This document shows, piece after piece, positions 12,181 through 21,795 of a stretch of DNA of 64,000 nucleotides. The stretch is from Gordius sp. MW1. Its lineage: Eukaryota; Nematomorpha; Gordioida; Gordea; Gordiidae. The position numbers and the translations under genes were made by a program. The first letter of the stretch is position 1; every line of letters starts with the position of its first letter. The notes below the pieces were generated by a model. That model had not been told where the DNA came from. It saw only the letters and a program-made list of their open reading frames with translations, and did not search any database. Location: the NCBI GenBank assembly GCA_964036665.1, contig OZ038532.1, forward strand, positions 22,161,037 to 22,225,036, given 5' to 3'.

Positions 12181-12934
12181 ATGTCTAATGTTAAATTTAT
12201 ATTATCCCAAAGAAAAAAACCTATTTTAGTTTATGAAAATTTTAAATACATTCTAGTCAATATTGGAAAAGATACGCGTGTTTTATAAATGTCGATGTAG
12301 TAATTGTTCTGGAAGAGGTTTCTACTTAAATGAAAATTTTACCTTAACCCATGAGCATGATAATATCCCACATAAAAGTAATTTATAATTATTTGCACTT
12401 ATTTTATATATAGCTTATCCAAACTATGGATGCATTGATGAACTTCAGCAAATATTGAATATTTACAATACTGCTAGTAGGCCTCTTCAAACATTAGACA
12501 TAAGTAAGTTAGTTGAATACAAATTCATCATTAACGTATTCTAAATGTATTTAGGATAGCAATGGAACAAAATAGGTGCAGTGCAATATCTACTTCCACC
12601 ATTTTTACATCTCATAGTTGTAAGTTTAAGAAAAATATATTGTAATTTGTATAGATTGTGCCTCTAGTCATCCTCAATTTGCTCATGCCTTGCCTTTCAC
12701 CATTTTTACATCTCATAGTTGTAAGTTAAAAAAATATATTATAATTTGTATAGATTGTGTCTCTAGTCATCCTCAATTTGCTCATGCCTTGCCTTCCACC
12801 ATTTTTACATCTCATAGTTGTAAGTTTAAGAAAAATATATTATAATTTGTATAGATTGTGCCTCTAGTCATCCTCAATTTGCTTATGCCTTGCCTTCCAC
12901 CATTTTTACATCCCATAGTTTGTGCCTTCATTAA
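12181..12934 (+). CDS. FLYWCH zinc-finger protein with C-terminal duplicated mini-exons (one frameshift)
   Basis: Exons: 12181-12377 (ATG plus FLYWCH finger), 12414-12503, 12560-12619, 12655-12720, 12754-12819, and 12855-12934 ending in TAA. The finger reads VYENFKYILVNIGKDT, then FYKCRCSNC, then LTHEHDN, giving a C2H2-like FLYWCH pattern. The first exon is 197 nt where 3n+1 is needed, and a +1 shift at about 12281-12290 breaks the frame inside the finger, so it is a recent pseudogene or a sequencing error. The 90-, 60-, 66- and 66-nt internal exons are all phase 1-1. The last three exons are near-identical repeats (CASSHPQFAHALPSTIFTS). The fourth copy has lost its donor and runs into a stop. 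Introns are 33-56 nt. AATAAA occurs at about 13013. FLYWCH fingers bind DNA or proteins; the function here is unknown. Confidence 0.65.
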
Positions 12935-14380
12935 TATTCATAATTTACGTTGTGCTATTTGTAAACTCTATTTTTTTATGTTTTGATATTAAAAAGGATT
13001 GTTCTATTTTGCAATAAAGTTTTTAATTTATGTGATTGTGTCCAATATATGTTATTGCTGATAATTTTCATCTAATGTTATAAATTATTACAGTTTGTAA
13101 GTTATAAGTAGAGCTGTTAAGTAACAAGTTATTGGAACTATTTCATTTTTTAAATGTAACAAACAAAAATAACTTTAATTTTATGGTTGATATAATAACA
13201 ACATATTAAATAAAGTAGGAACTATAAATTTAAAAAATTTGGCTGGAAATTATCATTTGTAATATAAATTATCAAAGTTTAATTCCATCTAATAAAAGCC
13301 TATGCTAGATATAAATAGATTAAATGAATTATGATCCCCTAAATTTATACTGAGATTCTTAATACATTACATATTAGACAAGAAGATTGCCTCATGGGGA
13401 TGGGGTGGGTTTTCAAAATTTTTGGACTTATAATTTTTTATTAAACATTTTATGAACAATAAAGGATGTGCTAAAGTAATGAATGTGAACCAACAGAGTT
13501 ATTAATATTTAACCATGAGGACCTATTTATTTTATGATATATGGAGGTAATATATCTTGATATCACCTCAAGGTATAATTATAAAATGAATATGAGATTT
13601 TTAATTAAGATGTGTAATAATAGAACATTTGAATGTATTAGGTTAAGGTGGCATGATCTTTTTGCAAGTTACATGATCATACATATATTCTAGATGTAAT
13701 TGAGTAAGAACTAAAAGTAGGAATTTCATTATCACCTTCATCACACATCTATTTGTCTGAAGCAATTGATAGTATTTGTTTACAAACCTTTATATTGCTT
13801 TCCATAAGTAAAAAGATGTCATTTGTATATCAAAATTAGATCACAAAACAAATCTAGACTATTACCATTCGTTAATCGTTTAAGTCTCATTCTATCCAAT
13901 AAGAATATAAACTTATTCTACATATAAATAGATTAAGTAAATTTTATTCCCCAAATTAAAATTGAACTTCTTAATACACTTTACGCTAGATAAGTAAATC
14001 TAAATTAACTTTTTATAATATAAAAAAATTATGATTGATGACTCGTTATTTTATTGTAAAATGCATTACAATTTTACACTCATTTCACTTTTTATAGGAT
14101 AAAAAATGTATGAAAGATGATTCATTATTCAAATATATATTTAATCATTCTCAAAACAAACTTTTTATGATCACAAATAATACAATCAAAGCCTAGGTGA
14201 GTGAATCTAAAACCGTTTCTTATTATGCTATAATATTATACTCTTACACCTATACTTACTTATATTATAACTTTAAATAAAGTTTTATAAAAAACATTAT
14301 TTTTAATTATTGAAAAAATGTTGTGTCTATTTTATATGACTTTTATTTCGTGTATTTTATAATTTTAATATGTACCAAAA
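12935..14380. other. AT-rich spacer with diverged direct repeats and one hAT-like end
   Basis: AGAGCTGTTAAGTAAC at about 13112 matches the terminal repeat of the hAT-like MITE at 30486. Segments at about 13261-13390 and 13880-14000 are diverged direct repeats sharing ATATAAATAGATTAA. No coding sequence is recognised. Confidence 0.45.
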
Positions 14381-14466
14381 TGCGCTATTTGTAGGTTTGA
14401 GCATTTAGTAATTGAGTACGCTTCTGTTCAAAAAGACAATCGTCCATATTGCCAATGCTTCAGAAT

Positions 14467-14486
14467 GCCAATGGCCAAACCAATCA
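14467..14486 (+). promoter_or_regulatory. Two CCAAT boxes upstream of the mini-exon/FLYWCH-MULE gene
   Basis: GCCAATGG (14467-14474) and ACCAATCA (14479-14486) lie about 180 bp upstream of the first candidate ATG (14663). The second octamer also precedes the loci at 12181 and 25439. Regulatory function is inferred. Confidence 0.35.
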
Positions 14487-14642
14487 AAAGTTACCAAAGT
14501 TTTAGAGGTATGTAACATAACGTCTAATATTGATAACCAATTAAATAGTGGCGAAATTCCAATTTGAACGTATCTCCCGCACAGATTTATCCTAAATCAG
14601 CGCTTCCGTCCTAATTTTGGAATTGTATGATTAATTTTTAAG

Positions 14643-16784
14643 ATCTAACTGCAAACTCTAAAATGCCTGTTTTATCAACTTCTGAACCCATTCCTCAATT
14701 TAGAATTATAAGGCCACCAAGTAAATTTCTGAATTGTATACTAATTACTTAGGTGTTTCTGCAAATTCTATTTTGGAAACATCTCAACCCATTCCTCAAT
14801 TTAGAATTATAAGGCCATCAAGTAGATTTCTGAATTTGTACTAATTACTTAGGTGTTTTAGGTGCTTCTGCAAACTCTATTTTGGCAACATCTCAACCCA
14901 TTCCTCAATTTAGAACTTCTCAACCCATTGCTCAACTTAGAATTATAAGGCCATCAAGTAGATTTCTGAATTTTGTACTAATTACTTAGGTGTTTTAGAT
15001 GTTTCTGCAAACTCTTTTTTGGCAACATCTCAACCCATTCCTCAATTTAGAACTTCTCAACCCATTCCTCAATTTAGAACTTCTCAACCCATTGCTCAAT
15101 TTAGAATTATAAGGCCATCAAGTAGATTTCTGAATTTTGTACTAATTACTTAGATGTTTTAGATGTTTCTGCAAACTCTTTTTTGGCAACATCTCAACCC
15201 ATTCCTCAATTTAGAACTTCTCAACCCATTCCTCAATTTAGAACTTCTCAACCCATTGCTCAATTTAGAATTATAAGGCCATCAAGTAGATTTCTGAATT
15301 TTGTACTAATTACTTAGATGTTTTAGATGTTTCTGCAAACTCTTTTTTGGCAACATCTCAACCCATTCCTCAATTTAGAACTTCTCAACCCATTCCTCAA
15401 TTTGGAACTTCTCAACCCATTGCTCAATTTAGAATTATAAGGCCATCAAGTAGATTTCTGAATTTTGTACTAATTACTTAGGTGTTTTAGATGTTTCTGC
15501 AAACTCTTTTTTGGCAACATCTCAACCCATTCCTCAATTTAGAACTTCTCAACCCATTCCTCAATTTAGAACTTCTCAACCCATTGCTCAATTTAGAATT
15601 ATAAGGCCATCAAGTAGATTTCTGAATTTTGTACTAATTACTTAGGTGTTTTAGATGTTTCTGCAAACTCTTTTTTGGCAACATCTCAACCCATTCCTCA
15701 ATTTAGAATTATAAGGCCACCAAGTAGATTTCTGAATTGTATACTAATTACTTAGGTGTTTTAGGTGCTTCTGCAAACTCTATTTTGGAAACATCTCAAC
15801 CCATTTCTCAATTTAGAATTATAAGGCCACCAAGTAGATTTCTGAATTTTGTACTAATTACTTAGGTGTTTTAGATGTTTCTGCAAACACTTTTTTGGCA
15901 ACATCTCAACCCATTCCTCAATTTAGAACTTCTCAACCCATTCCTCAATTTAGAACTTCTCAACCCATTGCTCAATTTAGAATTACAATGCCATCAAGTA
16001 GATTTCTGAATTTTGTACTAATTACTTAGGTGTTTTAGATGTTTCTGCAAACTCTTTTTTGGCAACATCTCAACCCATTCCTCAATTTAGAATTATAAGG
16101 CCACCAAGTAGATTTCTGAATTGTATACTAATTACTTAGGTGTTTTAGGTGCTTCTGCAAACTCTATTTTGGAAACATCTCAACCCATTTCTCAATTTAG
16201 AATTATAAGGCCACCAAGTAGATTTCTGAATTTTGTACTAATTACTTAGGTGTTTTAGATGTTTCTGCAAACTCTTTTTTGGCAACATCTCAACCCATTC
16301 CTCAATTTAGAATTATAAGGCCACCAAGTAGATTTCTGAATTGTATACTAATTACTTAGGTGTTTTAGGTGCTTCTGCAAACTCTATTTTGGAAACATCT
16401 CAACCCATTTCTCAATTTAGAATTATAAGGCCACCAAGTAGATTTCTGAATTTTGTACTAATTACTTAGGTGTTTTAGATGTTTCTGCAAACTCTTTTTT
16501 GGCAACATCTCAACCCATTCCTCAATTTAGAACTTCTCAACCCATTCCTCAATTTAGAACTTCTCAACCCATTGCTCAATTTAGAATTATAAGGCCACCA
16601 AGTAGATTTCTGAATTTTGTACTAATTACTTAGGTGTTTTAGGTGCTTCTGCAAACTCTATTTTGGAAACTTCTCAACCCATTGCTCAATTTAGAAGTAT
16701 AAGGCCACCAAGTAGATTTCTGAATTGTATACTAATTACTTAGGTGTTTTAGGTGCTTCTGCAAACTCTATTTTGGAAACATCT
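14643..16784 (+). repeat. Mini-exon array, units 1-16 and first half of 17
   Basis: Exons by downstream acceptor: 14643-14720, 14753-14821, 14862-14957, 14999-15121, 15163-15285, 15327-15449, 15491-15613, 15655-15723, 15765-15833, 15875-15997, 16039-16107, 16149-16217, 16259-16327, 16369-16437, 16479-16601, 16643-16711, 16753-16784 (interrupted). Lengths are 78, 69, 96 or 123 nt, all multiples of three. The longer ones carry one or two extra 27-nt blocks encoding TSQPI(P/A)QFR. Each ends in a single base before GT and begins with two bases after AG, so the joining codon is usually Ser. Introns run from GTAGATTTCTGAATT to ACTTAG or to the next TTTTAG, giving 32 or 41 nt. Confidence 0.85.
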
Positions 16785-19700
16785 TGTTGTAGTCGCTGAC
16801 TACATTATGAGTAGAAAGCACAGCTGCGCTTGCAAGAGAGTACGGGAAATGTATGCTCTTTGTGAAGAATGTTGTATCATGGCACACTCACACAAAACCC
16901 CCCCCCCCCTCATCTTAGTTTGCATATTTATTAAAGTCTGTATACGCGTAGTCCCTCTCCCCCTCCCCATTGCTCTTACGCATTTTAACTCGGATCTATA
17001 TCCAGACGCGTAGATATACATCACGTGTAAATGTAGATATCCATACGCGCGTTATTATTTGTTAATTATTGTCTTTGTTCGTATAGAACAGATGTAGTTT
17101 TTTCCTTTTCATTTTAGATATAAATAATTTCGCTGCACTAATTCGCGCGGTTACTTGGGATTAATTATTATTGAAATAAATTCCTAAAAGATAAATTAAA
17201 GTTAAGGTAAGTAAAATATCCAATAACATGATAACTTAAATCTTAATCATGATAATTGTTAAAACTTAATTCTTTTACCTTTTCTAACATTAATAATTGA
17301 TTTAAAGAGATACTTTTCTTATTCTTTTATCACTTTCTTACAATGGTGATAGCGGAAAACCGATACTTAATTTTAATCTTATGTTTGATACTAAAATAAG
17401 TAAATAAATTATGTCTTAAAACTTTTATAAGAAAGATGATAATTGTTAATGAGTTTGGTATTTTGAAATTTAAATTTAAACGTAAATTTTGGGGTAATAT
17501 GTGATTTAATGAAATGAGTTCGGTAGTTTGAAATTTTATAATTAGTACTTAAGTCCCAATAGAATCGCGCGAAGGTAAATTTTTCATAATGCATGTTTTA
17601 TTCCTTTAAATTTTTCACTTTTGCTTTTTCGCATGGAATTTTTTTGATTCATTATCCGTCATGGTCCTTGATTGATCAGCTGGTATCTGACAGTGCGAAA
17701 TAGAGTGCCGAGAGTATATAATTCCGGTGCTGTAGAACGCTATTGCAGTTCTGGAAAATTCTGTCGGTACCTGCTGGTGGACAAGATGACGCGGTGGTAT
17801 TTAACGTGTAGAACGAGGTTTCGGATATGCATGAGCGCACGTATACCCAGAAGCGAATTAATTAGTTTTTTCGACGTTAATCGTCGGTACACTTTCGGGT
17901 GTGGCGCCTACGGGTGCGACGTCTACGGACGTGTTTAATTAATTCGGAGGCTTATTGCCTGTTATGACCTGTTTTTTTTGGCTTTATGCCCTATCACCTT
18001 TATATTAGGTTTGATGAGGTCGAGTTTTCTGGGTGGGCAAATTGCCCGTGCGCATGATTGATTAATTTGTTGGAGTTAATTACCTCGCATGTGCGAAGGG
18101 AAGTTAATACCATCGTTGTCAGGTCCAAGGTTACCGTTATGGAGTTCATAGCTCCCAGGTGATTATGGTAGGCGGAGTTGCATTTATGCGAGATACGCCT
18201 TATGACAGTTTTTTACACTTAGTGATGTCGCGACGTCACCTATAATTTACCGGAGATATCGTACGCTTTGGTCGAGAGGCTAGCGGCTCTTATAGAGGAG
18301 CGGCCTGGAAGACTTAGAGTGACGAAGATGTTTCTGTCTTGCTCGTATGGGGGAAAATCAAAGAAACAATTGGGGTGAAGTATCCTATCCCGAACCCAAC
18401 GACGCTCAGATGCTCTGGCCAAAACGCTCTCCCCCTAGCAAGCTTGAAGGGTATGGTGCGTTTGCGTTTCAATTTTTACGGTCAACGACGAAATTAAATC
18501 GAGAAGACCAATCAAGACCGAACAGGAAAACGAGCCTGGTAATGTTCAATACAAATCGAGGTCAACAACTCAAATTCGACGACAGGGCTTAGAAGTTAAC
18601 GATCAGGTCGGTGGAGGTTATCGTGAAGGGTATGGTGTTGTAGTCGCTGACTACATTATGAGTAGAAAGCACAGCTGCGCTTGCAAGAGAGTACGGGAAA
18701 TGTATGCTCTTTGTGAAGAATGTTGTATCATGGCACACTCACACAAAACCCCCCCCCCCCCCTCATCTTAGTTTGCATATTTATTAAAGTCTGTATACGC
18801 GTAGTCCCTCTCCCCCTCCCCATTGCTCTTACGCATTTTAACTCGGATCTATATCCAGACGCGTAGATATACATCACGTGTAAATGTAGATATCCATACG
18901 CGCGTTTTCATTGGTCAAATATAATCTTTTGTTCACAACATAACATATGATGTAGTTTTTTCTCATTTCTAAAATTATCCATAATTATATAATATTCCTC
19001 GCCGATTCTTATTGGGAAAATAAATTATTCTATGAAATAAATTATGAGTAAAGTAATTGTAAGGTAAGAAACAGACATTGTCTTTATAATAATAACGTAG
19101 GTTATTACACATCTCAACCCATTTCTCAATTTAGAATTATAAGGCCACCAAGTAGATTTCTGAATTTTGTACTAATTACTTAGGTGTTTTAGATGTTTCT
19201 GCAAACTCTTTTTTGGCAACATCTCAACCCATTCCTCAATTTAGAACTTCTCAACCCATTCCTCAATTTAGAACTTCTCAACCCATTGCTCAATTTAGAA
19301 TTACAATGCCATCAAGTAGATTTCTGAATTTTGTACTAATTACTTAGGTGTTTTAGATGTTTCTGCAAACTCTTTTTTGGAAACTTCTCAACCCATTCCT
19401 CAATTTAGAACTTCTCAACCCATTGCTCAATTTAGAATTATAAGGCCACCAAGTAGATTTCTGAATTTTGTACTAATTACTTAGGTGTTTTAGGTGCTTC
19501 TGCAAACTCTATTTTGGAAACTTCTCAACCCATTGCTCAATTTAGAAGTATAAGGCCACCAAGTAGATTTCTGAATTGTATACTAATTACTTATGTGTTT
19601 TAGGTGCTTCTGCAAACTCTATTTTGGAAACATCTCAACCCATAGAGGCATCTCCAGAGTATTTAAGATCGCAAAAGGGTGGATTCCACTTGTATTTTTC

Positions 19701-21206
19701 TTCCTACCTCTATAGGAAAAAAATTACAGTTAGAGGCAAAACATATTACTCGTGTAGAAACTCGTCCTGCTCAGCAATTGCCTCGGAATTTAATGGACAT
19801 GTTGTTGCCAAGCGACAACATAATCATTTACCACCGAGGGAAGAGTATGAGGCGTTGGTTACTAGGATGAGGCTAAAAGATGCTGTAGCAGCGAATCCTG
19901 CTACCAAAATTAGCAGGATATATCATCAAACCATGGCGTCAAGACTTCGTGAGGTCCCCGAACTACCGGAATTCCCATTGGCAACGCCTTCCTTGAAATC
20001 CGTGAGGTTGACGCTAAAAAGGGCCATCCCCAATAGGCAACTTGTTCCCGCGGACAGAAGTCAAATTCGTTTGACCGAAGTCCAAACATTAACCCCAAAT
20101 AATGAGTCGTTCTTGCTGTGGAATGATGACAACAATCTCATCATTTTTGGGACACCCTCTATTTTAAGGATTTTGTGCCAGGTAATGGATGGTACATTTA
20201 AAGTCTGCCCTACCTTATTTCATCAAGTAAATTATTAATTTTATGTATTTATATATCGATAATTTTAGCTTTATACTATTCACGCCTACTACAAGGAACA
20301 TATGATCCCCGCGGTCTATGTATTTATGCCTAATAGAAAGCGCGAAACATATTGCAAGGTCTTCCAAAAATTAAAGGACATATGTTTGGCTTTAGGTTTG
20401 CGATTGGACCCGACTTATATCCAAATTGACAGAGCGCTCTTCGAACATGCTTTCCCAATGCCGTAGTAAAAGGTAATAATTAATTTGTAGCGCTAATATG
20501 TTTTTAAGGATGTCTCTTCCATTTTTCAAGGGCTATCTTGAGACGGATGGATAAACTTGAATTTAAAAAGGAATACTCTAGAAATCCCACCATACGAAAA
20601 TTAATTAGGAGAGTCTCGGGTCTCCCTTTTTTGCGGTTTCAAGATGTCTTCACTGTTTGGAGAGCATGTTGGGACGACCCTTTTGTCTCCCAACATGCAA
20701 AACTACGATCTTTTTTTGATTATATTTTAAGTAGTTGGATTAGCCCCTCTGCCACATTCCCTTATTCAATGTGGCAGAGGTACGAGGCTGTTGGTCCTAG
20801 GACCAACAACCACCTCGAAGGCTACCACAATGGACTAAAGTCCTTAATTGGGCAACCGCATCCAGATATTTATACCTGTATTGCTTTTTTACTTGAAAAT
20901 AATGAAAAGACTGAGATCAATCTCATGCAGATTGATCAAGGCCAGACTTTATATTCGATTAATAAATGCGTTCGCATGAAAAATGCTCACCTTAACACTT
21001 TACACGCTTTATATTCTGATACTTCGCGTTATACTGATATTTTTAATTATGTAGATAACGTCGCGAAATTGATATCTCTTGATTTTGACTCGCGATTTTG
21101 GAATTATTCTAATACTGTTATATTGCATTCGTTTGCTAATAATGATTCGAATATTTCAGATGACAGGGACACTAGTGACTTTTCAGACACTAGTGACCCT
21201 GAATAA
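14643..21206 (+). CDS. FLYWCH-MULE transposase gene with a 20-member mini-exon array at its 5' end
   Basis: Twenty mini-exons (14643-14720 through 19494-19562) are followed by exon A 19604-20226, exon B 20269-20472 and exon C 20509-21206 (TAA). Candidate start is the ATG at 14663 inside mini-exon 1. Exon A opens with the same ASANSILETSQPI sequence as the mini-exons, then carries a FLYWCH finger (YLYRKK, YYSCRNSSC, QHNH) and the first MULE aspartate (MDGTFKVCP). Exon B starts LYTIHAYYKEHM and holds the second aspartate (YIQID). Exon C supplies the CLFHF motif and the third acid (NNHLEGYHN). The order matches Mutator-like DDE transposases with FLYWCH fingers. Exon B is 204 nt where 3n+1 is required; one base appears to be missing near the CCC at about 20457, giving a stop at about 20466. 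Mini-exon 17 is split by an LTR element. Whether this is a mobile element or a host gene is not settled, and I did not find terminal inverted repeats. Confidence 0.72.
16785..17053 (+). repeat. 5' LTR, portion shared with 3' LTR
   Basis: These 269 bp match 18636-18906, differing mainly in the length of a C-run. Beyond 17053 the two LTRs diverge, though GATGTAGTTTTTTC and GGTAAG words recur in the same order. Confidence 0.8.
18636..19109 (+). repeat. 3' LTR of the inserted element
   Basis: This 474-bp copy runs from TGTTGTAG to TTACA and is directly followed by the right target duplicate CATCT. Only 18636-18906 is near-identical to the 5' LTR. Confidence 0.78.
19115..19562 (+). repeat. Mini-exon array, second half of unit 17 and units 18-20
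   Basis: After the LTR element the array resumes: 19115-19151 (37 nt; with 16753-16784 it restores a 69-nt unit), 19193-19315 (123), 19357-19452 (96) and 19494-19562 (69). The next unit is fused to the FLYWCH exon at 19604. If every unit were included, the array would add 1,821 nt, or 607 codons, in front of the FLYWCH finger. Confidence 0.85.
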
Positions 21207-21790
21207 AATTTATTATTAATTTTCTTGTGAACTGTGTAGAGGTTAAAGTTAAACCGTTTCAGTGCGGTCTATCATTAATCTCTTATTTATACTAAGAGGG
21301 GCAAAGGAAGGGGGAGAAATTGGATTGGCAATGGGCAAAATCTAAGCAGGGGGTCAGAGAAACAAGTACGTTTATAACCTAAAGCAACGAAATTGACAAA
21401 TTTACAAAAAAAAGTCTAATAATCAAGTGAGATTCAGAAAAAGAACAAATATTTTTTTGATGGGAAAATGTATCTTTGAAATCAAGGTACCAAATGGTCA
21501 AAAGCTGCTGGCACAAATATTAGAATTGATTTTAGCCTCTGGCCGGGGTCCGACAAATTAAATGTAAACAGAGGTCATTACATTAGTATATATTTGGGGT
21601 TAGAAATTGTAAATGTGGGACGAGTTTCAAGGTAAGATTTACGAAAATAAATAGCAAAGACAAAAGGTAATTAACAAGGATATTGACCTCAGTTAAGGGA
21701 CAGACAAATTAGGAGTAAGCAACGGTCATCATTGATTTGCAGGGAATTTTTTAGCCATTTTTCCAATTATCCGTTATAAAGTCAATGCTA
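21207..21790. repeat. Repeat-family fragment between the MULE gene and an RTE copy
   Basis: Words such as TTTTAGCCTCTGGCCGGGG, GTAAGCAACGGTCATCATT and CAATTATCCGTTATAAA recur in the tandem repeat at about 33870-34260. The RTE fragment at 21796 begins directly after this block, and related GC-containing repeat sequence resumes at about 23520-23650, so the RTE may have inserted into it. Confidence 0.5.
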
Positions 21791-21795
21791 ACGAT

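Larger units (their letters stand above)
16785..19109 (+). mobile_element. Non-autonomous LTR retroelement inserted in a mini-exon
   Basis: The element starts TGTTGTAGTCGCTGAC and ends GGTTATTACA, and is flanked by the 5-bp duplication CATCT (16780-16784 and 19110-19114). The 5' LTR-like repeat starts at 16785 and may end near 17342; the 3' one is 18636-19109. The first 269-271 bp of the two are almost identical, after which they are only loosely similar. TGGTGATAGCGG at 17344 sits where a primer-binding site is expected. The internal 1.3 kb has only short frames (17672-17938, 18347-18592) and no reverse transcriptase, so movement would need help from another element. Confidence 0.8.

Noticed and set aside
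16753-17013. 86-codon open frame at the LTR start
   Set aside because: It reads from a mini-exon fragment into the LTR U3 region; no protein-like content.
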